The notes below the pieces were generated by a model. The model was not told the origin of the DNA and did no database searches. It saw only the letters and a list, made by a program, of their open reading frames with translations. 64,000 bases of DNA from Azolla caroliniana (Eukaryota > Polypodiophyta): the NCBI GenBank assembly GCA_043228905.1, contig JBHGNT010000014.1, forward strand, positions 18,724,001 through 18,788,000, given 5' to 3'. Positions 34,421 to 45,917 of this stretch are shown here, in pieces. A program made the position numbers and the translations under genes. The first letter of the stretch is position 1. Each line of letters starts with the position of its first letter.

Positions 34421-36614
34421 GAATGGTGTCTAAAGAACCACATTTTCTTCCCATGGCCCCCCCTCAGAAAAGCAAAAATATCTGGAGCTCTGCCTGCGTG
34501 TATACATATAATGATATATGTATGTGTCTCTGTGTTTTTTCTGAGAGCTTCCTTCCATAGTACCTAATATACATACATACTCGAATGCATTCGCAAACCT
34601 TCTTTTCATACGCATTCCAACGAATGCGTATGTTTCCAAAACATTCTTATGTTTTTGGTACACTTCTTACCTTAATTTTCTTACATTAAATTTTATTTTT
34701 TACCTTACGGTAAATAATACTGAATACAAAAGTATGGTATTTACCATACTTCGAGGGTGTTTCTCATGCTCGAATGATTGAACCATTCTCGAATGCGAAT
34801 GCACTTATGGTACGTATCCTTCCTACTATGCTTCTTTCCATTGAGATTGGGAGACTGGGAATGGGAGGAAGTTTTTGGTGTCCGGAAGCTCTCCCGGATC
34901 CATTGGTTTTCAGGCGGCCGGCCGTCCATAAACCAATGGATTAGAATCTTCATACGCCGAAAACCTCCTCCCATGCCATCCAATCTAATTTGGTCATTGT
35001 ACGAATCATCACAAGGGGCAGATGGACATCGGTATCTTTCCTCGATAATAGAATCTATCTATCTGTCTTGCTCTCTCTCAATCATTATACGAAAAATACA
35101 TATCGTAATGCTCACAATGGAATATAGTATGTAGCTTCCCCCGAGCACAAACCATTACTGCGGTGTCCTTTGCAGTACTTTATAGAGTTATTGTCATTCG
35201 TTATTTATTATCCACAAAGGCTTGTTTGAGCAATTTGATCGAAGAACGCGATGAAACGCAAGGGGGGGTAGCTGAGTAATTTTTAATTGGTATTGTATTG
35301 GCTAGCACTGTAAGGTTAGCCATTTGTCGGGATGGATCTTTGACTTCCATCATATTAGTCGAAGTTTGATAACAATGGCTATGATAATACTTAAATAATT
35401 CTCACTGAGATATTTTCAAGCGAAGCTGGCCAAATGTTTGTTTTACAACACTTGAGGTTTAAAATAAATGCTCATATCAACTTTCCTAGAACTTAATTGC
35501 ACGGGATGCTAGTAGCATAAACATTTTGAGTTTAAGATGGATGCAATCTATGAAGATTTTGTTTAGAAGACATTACATGTTGGATTCATTTCATGATGCA
35601 AACATAGGTTCCTTTGTGAATGAGGCATTTTTACCATGACCTGAAACCACACTGACCAATATATGGTAAAGCTCATTCCTTCACCCGTCACCCACTCCAT
35701 TGCTTTCATTCGACTGTCTCACATTCTCGTTGATGTAAGATAGGTTGTTGGGACATGAACAATGAGACTTATGAGCTACACATATTTTTTCCCTTACCAA
35801 GAACGTGAGTTTGAGTTTTTGTGCCTTGATACAATGTTTCTACCACATCGAAGTTTTATTTCCAATCATTATCAACACAAAACATATCAATTGAACGTAG
35901 TCCAATAAAGAAAGCGTGTGCGCATGCATTATGACAAATACGGATTCATTGAATGTAGTCAACTTTCTAATGTAGCCTTGATGAGTTCCTAATGTCAAAA
36001 ATGCACAACACAATATATGACAACAAGGTGACGGGATTAACCTCATCCAATCACATTAATTTGAGTAGGTTTTGTCCATGCATTGCCTATTGCATCATCG
36101 TGAATGAAATAAAGCCATAACAATTTTCAACCATATTTGCCAAGAATAAATTGGAATCACGCATGCTAAAAAAAACATATTCCATTACATTAGGATAGAA
36201 ATACTTTTCTTAAACTTATGCTTTAATAAAAGAGGAAAGGAAAAGGTAAAGTGTGCCAAGAGCTATTAAACTAAGACATTAGGCAACCTTACAAGACCGT
36301 GTATCGAGCTAAACAATTATCATCTTACCTAATTACATCAAACTAATTAATCACGATGCAATCTAACTTATATATGTGCTTCTATTATAGTTACATCATA
36401 CCTTAAGTGCATTATAATATGATTAGGTTACTTAAGTTGCTCATAATATAGTAATGCAATTATGTGGTGAATTTGAAAAAGTTAATTTATGGCAATACGT
36501 TGTTCGAGTTATGCTAAGAACAATGACCTACCCACGTAGTTGTCTATGATATCTATGACTAGGAATTGGCAAGGTTTGTCAATGTATCCTCTCTTCAATA
36601 AAGTACAGATAGAG
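34421..36614. other. Intergenic DNA, no gene seen
   Basis: AT-rich sequence. Around 34880-34945 there are GGATCC and CCGGCGGCCGGCC-like motifs with no array. No conserved frame or RNA gene seen. Confidence 0.45.
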
Positions 36615-36680
36615 AAAGAGCTTAGCTGGTAAGGTTTCTCAATGGAGACTAGGAGGTCATGGGTTCAACCCCTACATTTA
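36615..36680 (+). mobile_element. tRNA-derived SINE-like head
   Basis: An A-box-like GCTTAGCTGGTAAGG (about 36619) and a B-box-like GGTCATGGGTTCAACCCC (36655-36672) at tRNA-like spacing, followed by a unique tail. This is typical of a tRNA-derived SINE promoter. No poly-A end or target duplication was identified. Confidence 0.5.
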
Positions 36681-36978
36681 GTGAATAAAGAAATATCCAT
36701 GGAGTAATAGAGGTGAGAAAATTGGGTTTCGAACCCAAGATGTAGTGCTAGAGAGAGCGAGAGTTGCAATGGACAAAGAAGGCTTTGCATTCTGTTTTGC
36801 ATCTCTTCAATATTTGTTGTAGAACCCCTACATTTAGTGAATAAAGAAATATCCATGGAGTAATAGAGGTGAGAAAATTGGGTTTCGAACCCAAGATGTA
36901 GTGCTAGAGAGAGCGAGAGTTGCCATGGACAAAGAAGGCTTTGCATTCTGTTTTGCATCTCTTCAATATTTGTTGTAG
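36667..36978. repeat. 156-bp tandem duplication
   Basis: Copies 36667-36822 and 36823-36978 differ at one base that I could see (TTGCAATGG vs TTGCCATGG). Each contains the near-palindrome TTGGGTTTCGAACCCAA, a B-box-like motif on the opposite strand. The minus-strand open frame is simply the same peptide twice. Confidence 0.92.
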
Positions 36979-37185
36979 AATAAGAGGGATAATATGAGAC
37001 TCACAAAAGTTGCATGGAATCTTCCTAAAATACCTAAGCACTCTAGGGGAGCTCGAATTTTAGACTTATCTATGCATATGATAACTCGTAGATTTTCATT
37101 ATTGCAAGACATGTGATCAAATCCACAAGCAATGGATATCTATTGTTCAATATTTCATTGAGAACAAGTGTTTAACACATGAGAG

Positions 37186-37523
37186 TGTTGGGATTTCGGT
37201 CCCTCCGGATGGGATGTCCGGAATTGAATGACGGCAAGCCCGGTTGCGGTTACGGAACCGGAGGATGAAGAGTACCCGGCATGAAGCCGGATGAAGAAGA
37301 CCCCGGCTACGGAGCCGGATGATGAAGACCCCGACTACGAATGTACCCGGAGAGAGATCCGGATGCGGGGACATATCTGTGAATATGTTTGCCAAGGGCC
37401 CTTGAGGCTATATTTGTAAATAGCCTGAAAGTCATATGTGTATAAATATGACTTAGGGCAAACAGTTTGTTGTTGTTGTTACTCTTTTTTGGGTTTTTCC
37501 ACTTAGTGGGAGCTAAGTGAGCA

Positions 37524-37560
<37 letters not shown>

Positions 37561-37826
37561 GACGAAGAGGTCGTTGCCTCTGTGTATTGCCGCCGCCTGT
37601 GGCGAAGACAGTGAGCTCAAGGTTGTTGCCTTGTAGCTTCACCATTGTACATCTCTGTCTATAGTGATAGTTGGAGTTTGAGGACTCTCGTGGTTTTTCC
37701 CATTTAGGGTTTTCCACGTAAAATATCCTGTCTACCCTTCTCTCTACTGTCTACGTGCATTTTGTATTTCCCGTTTTCTGTGAGTTGAACCTATTCCTCG
37801 GTTGTGGCCGAGCACTGAGTTTAACA
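37186..37826 (+). mobile_element. Solo LTR of the copia D family
   Basis: TGTTGGGATTTCGGTCCCTC to GCACTGAGTTTAACA, 641 bp, flanked by GAGAG at 37181-37185 and 37827-37831. It shares most of its length with the copia D LTR, including the CCGG hairpin blocks, but carries a (GA)n run at about 37527-37557 and a different last 15 bp. Confidence 0.93.
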
Positions 37827-38008
37827 GAGAGGACAATGATTAATGTTTCATGGTGGCAATTACTAAACGGATACATTTCACTTAGGATTCCTTGCTCTTC
37901 ATGTGTGCAACATTTGGTTACCTTTGTGATATTTGTATGGAAACCATCATCTAGTAAAGATCATTGTATGAATACTCTGTGTTCTCTGTGTTCTCTGTAT
38001 GAATCATC

Positions 38009-38010
<2 letters not shown>

Positions 38011-38056
<46 letters not shown>

Positions 38057-38390
38057 GCAAGACACACTATATTTCGAAAATTATATGAATACTCTGTGTT
38101 CTCTGTCTGTGTTTTTACAACGCGCTCATCAGCGCTATTTATACAAGTCCACACGGGACTGTTAGAAGTACGGTGTACTTCAATGCTCACACGAGCATCT
38201 GACACTAACTACGAGACTATAATTGCCTAGTAGTCTAACCTATACTAGGCTTCTGGTTACGGATTGGATCCGGCATACCGGCTCCCCAACTCACCGGTCC
38301 TTACTGCTTACCGGCTCGGTTGCTCACCGGCATACCGATTCATCTCACTTATTCAGCCGATCCGGCTCCGGTTGAGCTTGCCGCTCAACA
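38011..38390 (-). repeat. Copia C 3' LTR, truncated, with (GA)n
   Basis: On the minus strand it starts TGTTGAGCGGCAAGC after the tract CTTGAGGGGGAG and runs to a GA microsatellite (38010-38049 on plus). It matches 50794-51149 closely. The last about 70 bp of the LTR, present in the other copy at 43706-43775, are missing. Confidence 0.8.
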
Positions 38391-38585
38391 CTCCCCCTCA
38401 AGCTCAACCTGAGGTAGGGTCGTAGTGTCAACCTCTGTGGCAGCCGATTCTTCCAACCGACTTCTCCTGGCGTCGCTTCGCCTTGCTCGCACTCCTTACT
38501 GCTTACTGGCTCGGTTGCTCACCGGCATATCGATTCATCTCGCTTATTCAGCTGATTCGGCTCCGGTTGAGCTTGCCGCTCAACA
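38391..38585 (-). repeat. 195-bp duplicated 3' end of copia C
   Basis: This unit repeats the purine tract and tail seen at 38586 onward, followed by a short LTR stub (about 38495-38585). It looks like a product of recombination at CTCGCACTCCTT / CCTTACTGCTTAC. Confidence 0.8.
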
Positions 38586-40813
38586 CTCCCCCTCAAGCTC
38601 AACCTGAGGTAGGGTCGTAGTGTCAACCTCTGTGGCAACCGGTTCTTCCAACCAACTTCTCCTGGCGTCGCTTCGTCTTGCTCGCACTCCTTGTTCGGTC
38701 CGGTCCGGTTTACCGCGACCCCTTTGGTTCTGCGCGCCTCGACCTCTGGCATGTCTGCTCAATAGGCCCATCTCAGCTCCTTCACTGCTATGACTCCGGC
38801 GCTTGTCGATCCGTCGGTTCCATCGCGATGGCATCGACTTCCGTTGCGTCTGTGTCTCCTTGGCCTCTCGTTGATCTGACTCATCCGGATCTGTCTGTTG
38901 ATCCAAATCGACTATCTCCGACTCGTTCCAGCTCTTGTCCGAATCGGTATCCTCCGATTCGATTTTCGGCATCAGGCCTCTCACCACATCAGACCACGTC
39001 CGGGTCTTGGCCTTCTCCTTGCTTCCCTTGGCTTCTTCAGCCAGTTCACCGAAGTCGAATTCTTCATTCGACTCCGCATCATGGCCATTACGATCGTGAT
39101 GACCTTCGCATAGCATGCACTTCTCTTCTTGAGTGTACACTTCTTCTTCACAACCGCTCACTCCGAGTTGTTCAGATGTGTCGACTTCCTTCGTCGACTC
39201 GGCTTCATTTTTCTTCTTGTCTCCACCTCTACCAGTTCTTCTCTTACCTACGGGTTCAACAATTTTTTTGCCTTTGCCCGTTTCGGTAGTGTCTTTGCCC
39301 TTGCGTCTCCCCCTCAAGTGCGGCACGTCGAGATGTTGAACACCAAGCATTTCGGTAAAGTGCTGCAACTTGCCCGACCCGAGCGGCTTGGTGAAGATGT
39401 CGGCAACTTGCCGATCCGTGTGAACATACCGTAGTTCAACTTCACCGCTCAGGACCCGCTCACGCACGAAGTGATAATGCACTTCTATGTGCTTTGTGCG
39501 AGCATGGAACACAAGGTTCTTAGCGAGCTGCATGCTGCTAACGTTATCGCAGTAGATCAGGATCGGGGTCGGTACCTCGATCCACAGGTCTTGCAGTAGT
39601 CGTCGAAGCCAAATGGCTTTGCAGGTGGCAACGATCACGCCCCGGTATTCAGCCTCAGTGCTGGATAGAGCCACTGTTGGCTGCTTTTTGCTGCTCCACG
39701 CAACAACCGCGCTCCCAAGAGAAAACATAAAGCCGGAAGTTGAGCGATGATTCGTTGCATCGCCAGCCCAGTCGACATCCATGTAGCCGACAAGCTCTTC
39801 GGTTATACCTTGCTGGTATAAGAGCCCCCGGTCCTTAGTGCCGCTTACATACCTCAGTATTCGTTGCGCGCACTGAAGGTGCTCCACGGTCGGCTTCTGC
39901 ATGAATTGGCTTACCACTCCGGCCGGATAGCTAATGTCAGGTCGGGTGATGGTCAAGTAGATCAGGCTTCCGACTATTTGTCGAAACCATTTCTCATTGC
40001 AGGCTGGTCTGGAGTTGGGACGAATCTTCTGATTCCAGTCCAGGGGTGTGGAGACAGGTCGACATTCCGTCATGCCGAACTTGTACAGTATATTCAACAC
40101 ATAATGGCGTTGAGAGAGCAATATACCGTCGGGGGTGCGGATCACCTCGATCCCCAAAAAATAATGAAGGTCCCCCAAGTCCTTCATATCGAATGCGTTC
40201 GACAACTGGGACTTGACGCTATTGATTTCCGGAAGAACTGGGCCGGTGATGACTAAATCATCAACATAGAGTAAGATACATACCAGACCGTTTGAGCCTT
40301 GACGGATGAACAGGGAAGAGTTCGACTTAGAGGCAACAAACCCCATCTTTCGCAACCGGTTCGTGATCTTAGCATTCCAAGCACGGGGGGCTTGCTTCAA
40401 GCCGTACAACGACTTCCTCAGCCGGCATACCGCCGACTTGTTCACCTCCGACCGAAATCCGGGGGTCTGAGTCATAAAGACTTCTTCTTCAAGATCTCTT
40501 GAAGGAAGGCATTCTTCACATCCATCTGATGAAGATGCCACCCCCTGGCCGCAACAACCGCCAGTACCACACGAACCGTCGTCATCTTCGCTACAGGAGC
40601 GAAGGTCTCGTCGTAGTCGATTCCGTGGGTCTACGCATATCCCTTCGCCACTAACCAGGCCTTGTACCAGTTAATTGTACCGTCGACATTGTACTTTATC
40701 TTGTACACCCAGTCCCAAGTTCCGTTGGCATCCAGTGCCCGCATTTCTTCCTCCATAGCGGCACGCCAATTTGCGTCCTTTGCCGCTTCTGCATAGCTCT
40801 CCGGCTCACGCAC
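38586..40813 (-). pseudogene. Copia C RT-RNase H with unusual C-terminal extension
   Basis: The RT start (WRAAMEEEMRALDANGTW) is at 40810-40630, ended by TAG 40631 (CAG to TAG). After a frameshift near 40540 a long open frame runs to 38580. It has CRLRKSLYGLKQAPRAWN, the YVDDLVIT catalytic block (about 40260), RNase H blocks ALSSTEAEYRG and IYCDNVSSMQLAKN, and the usual end KHIEVHYHFVRE...DIFTKPLGSGKLQHF. Where copia pol normally stops, at a PPT-like CACTTGAGGGGGAGA (about 39312), the frame continues for 243 more residues. These are basic then acidic, with C-x2-C-x3-H-H (CMLCEGHH) and TRTWSDVVRG, and end EVDTTTLPQVELEGEC by the 3' purine tract. Confidence 0.85.
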
Positions 40814-42130
40814 TTCCGCGACATGTACGCATAATGATGCGCCATGTACTCGTTATACCCGTCATGTACTCGTCATGTACGCATAATGATGCGCCATGTA
40901 CTCGTTATACCCGTACCGTTTAACGGGATCCTTCTAGCGGGTGGACCGGCGTAACTCACCGTTACCCGGTATGAGACCTTTCTTGGCCGGTTCGGTCTTC
41001 ATTCCCGAAGATCTGCCTATGTCCTTGCCGAAGTCAGATACGCACCGATCCGACTCATCATTACCGGTCTCGAATTCCGACATCTTCTGCTTCCCTTTTT
41101 CTTTGCGTGTGAACCGTCTCCTCGGTTCCTTGCGCGGGGAGAGCACGACAGAGTCTCCACTACTTGCCGTCTCATCATTCGACTGGTTGGACTGATCCAG
41201 TCTCTCATTCGGTCCGCTTAACCAGAACGATTCCAGACTCTCATCTTGAGTCCCGGCTTCATCTTTCTCTACCTGGGCCGGTTCGGGCTCACTAGCCCCA
41301 TCCTCCGACATCGGGTCGGGATCGGAAGTCGGAGTCGGTAAGGAATACCACGATGCCGATTCATCAAACTCGACATCTCGGCTAACTCGGACCTGCTTCG
41401 TCCGGGGGTTATAACACTTATGCCCCTTTTGCTCTTGAGCATAGCCGACTAGGATGCATTTTTCCGATTTTGCATCCAGCTTTCTCCGCTTCTCATCCGG
41501 CACATGTACATAGGCTATGCTGCCGAATATCCGGAGGTGTCTCAAATTCGGCTTGCGCCCGAAATATAGCTCGTGAGCTGACACCTTGTCCCCGATCCGG
41601 TTTTGGATGTAAACGACCGTTTGGACCGCCTCCGCCCAGTAGAACTTGGGCATGCTCTTTTCCTCCAGCATTGCCCTAGCCGCGTCAATCAGCGACCGAT
41701 TTTTCCTTTCATCCACACCGTTCTGTTGCGGTGTGTATCTGTAGCTGAATTCTCGCCGAATTCCTTTTTGTTGCAGATAGTTGTTGAATTGGCCGGAAAA
41801 GTACTCTTTTCCGCCATCTGACCGTAGGCATTTGATCTTCCTCTCCGATTCCTGTTCCACCATCTTCTGGAGGCTCTTGAAACACTCGAAGACTTCGCTC
41901 TTCCACTCAATGAGGTAGATCCATGTATGCCGCATGTAGTCGTCAATGAAGGAGACGAAATATCGACTCCCGCCAATGCTAACATTTTGTGCCGGTCCCC
42001 ACACATCCGAATGGATAAGATCGAGCTTGTTACGGCTTCGATTTCTTTCGGTGGGGAATGGAAGCCGGTTTTGCTTCCCGAGTTGGCAGGCTTCACAAAT
42101 CTGGGCTCTCCGGCCGCTAAACTTCGGCAA
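40814..42130 (-). pseudogene. Copia C integrase
   Basis: The region 42130-40934 is open for 398 codons. It has the tail of the HHCC site (CEACQLGKQNRLPF), the catalytic core (DLIHSDVWGP, SFIDDYMRHTW, RSDGGKEYFSGQF, TPQQNGVDERKNR), then GYAQEQKGHKCYNP. A long linker to RT follows, ending ELRRSTR. Near 40830-40910 a short direct repeat (CGCATAATGATGCGCCATGTACTCG, twice) disrupts the linker. Confidence 0.85.
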
Positions 42131-43597
42131 ACCGAAAACGACTTGTTCCGTTTGCAGGTTTTGAAGCCTCCGGTAGTTGACGTGGCCGATTCACTTGTGC
42201 CACAGGTTGATATCCAACTCGACCTTCTATCCTTTGGCGAACAGTGCAGTGCCGACGTCATTGGTGTTGAGGATAAACATCCTCCCATCTCTGCGCCCTT
42301 GCACAATAACTTCGTCCTCATCCTCAATGAAGCACCCGAGGTGTGTAAACTGCACCTGCATCCCCTGGTCGACGATCTATCCGACCGACACCAGGTTCTT
42401 CGTGATCGTCGGAACATGTAATACATTCATCAGCTTCCCCCTCTGTCTGACGTGACTCAAAGGGACTTCTCCGACGTGCACGATCGGGTGGGGAGTGTCG
42501 TCTCCGGTTTCGACAACTCCCGGTTGATCCGGCTTCTCCAAAAAGGAGAACCACTCCCCGTGGCTTGTCATGTGGTTCGATGCGCCGTAGTCAACGTACC
42601 ACACTTCCTCCGATTTGGAAGTGGTCTTCTTCATTGAGTTTGCCTTGTGCTTCATCACCAAGGCTGGCCCCTTACTGTTCTTGGATCCTCCCAATCCGTT
42701 TGCGTAGTGCGAGCTTTGCCGGCCTTCCTTACCGGTCTTTCCGGATCCGGATTTGTCCGAATCGGCACGCTTTCTCCAACACTCGCTTTCCCTATGGCCC
42801 TTTTTGCCACAATACCAGCATTCCGTAGCGGATTTGTCTTGCCGGCCTCTGGCACCACCTTGACTCCCCCTGCTTGTGGAAGTCCCGGAACTGCTGTCGG
42901 CATGCTCATTGTGCCTTCGTTCCTGCTCTTGCCGGCCACCTCCATTGTGTGCCGACCTGCCTCGTCCACCACGCCCGCGGGACCGATCCGCTCCCGTGTA
43001 CAACATCCGGTTGTTTGGGGATGCACTGGTAGATGCACCGGCGTGGTTCTCCTCTACAAGGAGCATCAACTGTAAGTCAAAAAATGAGGGCGTATTCTCC
43101 CTTGTACAAACCGCAGTCCGGAAAGCTCCGAACTTGGACGCCAGGCCTCCAAGACAGACCTGCACCATCTCGTCTTCCTCTACGGTGACGTTAATAGAGG
43201 CAAGCGAGCCACAGATCCCTTTGATCCGGTCTGTGTAATCTGCCACTGACATGTTCCTCTGTCGAACATTGCTCAACTCTTGTCTGAGTTGCAGCTTCCG
43301 GGCAGTGGTGCTTGCAGCGAAGACCTTTTTCAAGTTTCCCCAAGCATCCTTCGGTGTCTTGGCGTCACGGATATGACTGAGCAGTTGGTCACCGACACTG
43401 GACGCGAAGCAATACATCACCCTGCTTGCCGCTTGTTCCCACACTGGGAAGTCCTTGTGTGTCGTCTCTGGTGTTGAGTCGTTCACTCCATCGACATAAC
43501 TCCAGTAGCCATGCCCAAGCAGGTACTAGTGCATCTTGTATGACCAAGATGCGTAGTTGGTTCTGTCGAGCTTCTCCACCGGGAGCGACGTAGCCAT
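42131..43597 (-). pseudogene. Copia C gag and protease, with stops
   Basis: ATG at 43597-43595 starts MATSLPVEKLDRTNYASW, the standard copia gag beginning. TAG at 43528-43526 replaces a probable CAG. The frame is then open to 42377: the gag domain (about 43480-43050), Arg/Gly-rich part, CCHC knuckle CWYCGKKGHRESEC (about 42815) and protease WYVDYGASNHMT (about 42590), where the usual D-S-G reads D-Y-G. TAG 42379, another TAG near 42230 and TGA near 42197 fit CAG-TAG or CGA-TGA changes. Confidence 0.85.
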
Positions 43598-43705
43598 ACC
43601 TCTGTCCATTTCTCCTTTTTGTGTCTATTTTCCGATCTGTTAGGGTTTCCTTCACAAGCGTAGATGTCTGCAGCAGAGGTTCTCAACCCACGCGCTCTGA
43701 TACCA

Positions 43706-43775
43706 TGTCAAAGATTGCTTGCGGAAGCATTACAAAGAACAATACACAAAGAGAGAGAGAGAGAGAGAGAGTGTG
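43706..43775 (-). repeat. Copia C 5' LTR, inner part
   Basis: Ends TTTGACA (minus strand) next to the primer site. The remainder of the LTR is at 50794-51149, on the other side of G3; the break is inside a GA microsatellite. Confidence 0.82.
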
Positions 43776-44230
43776 TGTTACGGGCATGACCATATAATAT
43801 CACGTGGTAAGAATTTACCGTCGTATTCTATACACGTGGATAAGTGTGAGGGTTAAATGAGAGTGTAAAGAAGGGGAGGATTACTTTTAATCCTCGGGAT
43901 TGAGACAACCCATTAGGTCAAGTGTGAACTTGCCTGGGGGCCTTGGGTATCGCTATAAATAAGAGGCCTAGCTACCCTCACTTGATCATCTTTTGACTAC
44001 ATCGAGACTCTGCTCGTGTGGTGGGTCAACTCTTGTAGCGAGCGCGCCAGCACCAGGTACGACTCGACGCCACGGCGGTGGTATGGGACGCCGATCGAGG
44101 CTCGAGTCCGTCTCGATCCCTTCGCTCGGGGGTGGTCGGGTGGATCGGCACCCTTCTTTCTCTTTCTCCTTTCTATCTTTCATTTCTTTATCCTTATCTT
44201 AAGCTTACATTAGTACTATGATCTATAATA
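43776..44230 (+). repeat. G3 5' LTR
   Basis: It begins TGTTACGGGCATGACC and ends ATCTATAATA, so it lacks the usual CA end. A TATAAATA box is at 43954-43961. The downstream part contains a GC-rich segment with a CCACGGCGGTGG-like palindrome. Confidence 0.92.
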
Positions 44231-45917
44231 TTTGGTATCAGATTTTTGTACTAATGTTTCTTTGTTTTTCATTTGTCTTTTGATTGATGCTGATCGATCG
44301 TTGTGCGGTTGGCCTTGATCCAGACAACGATCAACAAAGAACTTCGGTAACTCTTTCCATAATTTTCTTTCTATTCTCTCTTCTCCCATCTAATCATGTG
44401 TTTAGTTTATATGTAATTTTTTTCATTAAGTCAATGATGTTGTAGTGGTCTTTAATTGATTATCTAAAACGTTTACATATGTGCACGAGGTCAATACCTC
44501 GTTTGACATATTAATAATATGTGATGAGTGTCGTATGCGTACGAGGTTAATACCTCAATTACGTATTACGTTCACGAACATATGTTACGTTTGCGTATGA
44601 GTTTAATACCTTGATTTGTTGTAAACGATATGCATTTGGTCTCGTATGCGTAAGAGGTCAATACCTCCATTGCGTATTACGATGATCTCTTATTTGTGGA
44701 TGTTTCGTGTGCGTAGAGGTATATACCTCGATTACGTATCTCGATCACATCATTTGTGGCTATTTAATATAACGATATGTTTAATATAGGCATATGTGGT
44801 CACATATATACGTATTTGATCGTATATATGTGAAAAGTAAACATATGTGTATATTCGTTATTACGTGATTATGTCGAAAGTTGTCATGGTCGGGAAAAGG
44901 ATGTTGGTGGCCGTCCTCACATTTTTGTGAGAATGGCGTTGTCACCATTCCTTTTTCAACAATTTTTTATTGTTGACCACCCCGTTGATGACCTCGATTT
45001 CATTACGTAAAGAAACGCAATAGCCATAATGATGTTGAGTACGTAGGGCTTGACCCACTTCAAGTGAGGTCGCTCCAATGACGCGCGTATCCAACATCCC
45101 TCCCTCGTTACATGGATACGATGCCACCATGAGCTCGTTCTTACGAGAGGCATTCGTAATGACGTGACCATGTGATGGCCCACGTGAGCCTACTACGAAA
45201 CAAGGGCTCATTTGGCTTCACCATTAGGTTGCACTTTGGCGTATGCCATCGTAATTACGAGACTTGAGGTTAGGTAACGTACCAACATAGTTTTGGTAAA
45301 TGAGGGCGAAATAAGGACCCTTGACATATATGTTCTTTTAAAAAAACATATATGATCAATTGCCTCGCATATCTCTTATACGCATCAAACATTAAACATT
45401 CGAGAAGACCAACTTACTTGGTTGGCTCAAGTGTTTAATGTATTTGTTCTCGAGGTCTCGAGTTCAAATATGACCAAGACCATACAACATCCTTGATACA
45501 TATGACTATACCACATGTTTAGACTTAAGGTCTAAGTGCACCTCGGGGTCCTCGTAATAGGACTTAAAGAGCCGAAACCACTTATGTGGGCACCGAAACA
45601 TAGTTTATTGTTAACATTTTTTTTCGTGTATAAACTATTCATGACGCGAACATACATGGTTGAGCCTCGGGGAGCCACCATGAAAAAATCGATATAGAGA
45701 TCAGGGAAAGACATTTTTTTGTCACCCCCATGGTTTTTAAAACACCTTTGTGTTACCATAGTAACCTGATCTTGAACCTCATCTCATACGTCTAGAGGGG
45801 TATTGACGTGAGATAATGATATCGATTAATGCTCGCCCATGATATGTTTACATCACGACATGATGTTATGACTATATCTCTGACCTTATCCTATTTCTTT
45901 TCCAGAAATAATCTTTA
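44231..45917 (+). other. G3 untranslated leader
   Basis: About 1.7 kb between primer site and gag. 44487-44729 holds five repeats of about 56 bp, each with GAGGT-4 nt-ACCTC. The rest has no sense-strand frame. An antisense frame at 44942-45211 (89 codons) has no recognised domain. Such long leaders usually carry packaging and translation signals. Confidence 0.7.
44487..44729 (+). repeat. Five hairpin-bearing tandem repeats
   Basis: Core inverted repeats at 44487-44500, 44543-44556, 44599-44612 (degenerate), 44654-44667 and 44716-44729, spaced 55-62 bp. The first is ACGAGGT-CAAT-ACCTCGT, a 7-bp perfect stem. Each unit also has a CGTAT / TACG(T)ATTACG neighbourhood. Confidence 0.85.

Noticed and set aside
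34354-34567. Poly-Glu/Arg small proteins
   Set aside because: Produced by the GAA trinucleotide repeat upstream of the PyrP2-like gene.
36667-36978. CRISPR-like or satellite array
   Set aside because: Only two long copies without spacers, in a plant nuclear context.
43986-44202. Short frames inside the G3 LTRs, present twice
   Set aside because: They repeat only because the LTRs are identical; both strands are open in GC-rich LTR sequence with no protein similarity.
44942-45211. 89-codon antisense frame in the G3 leader
   Set aside because: No domain, runs against the element, and no other support.
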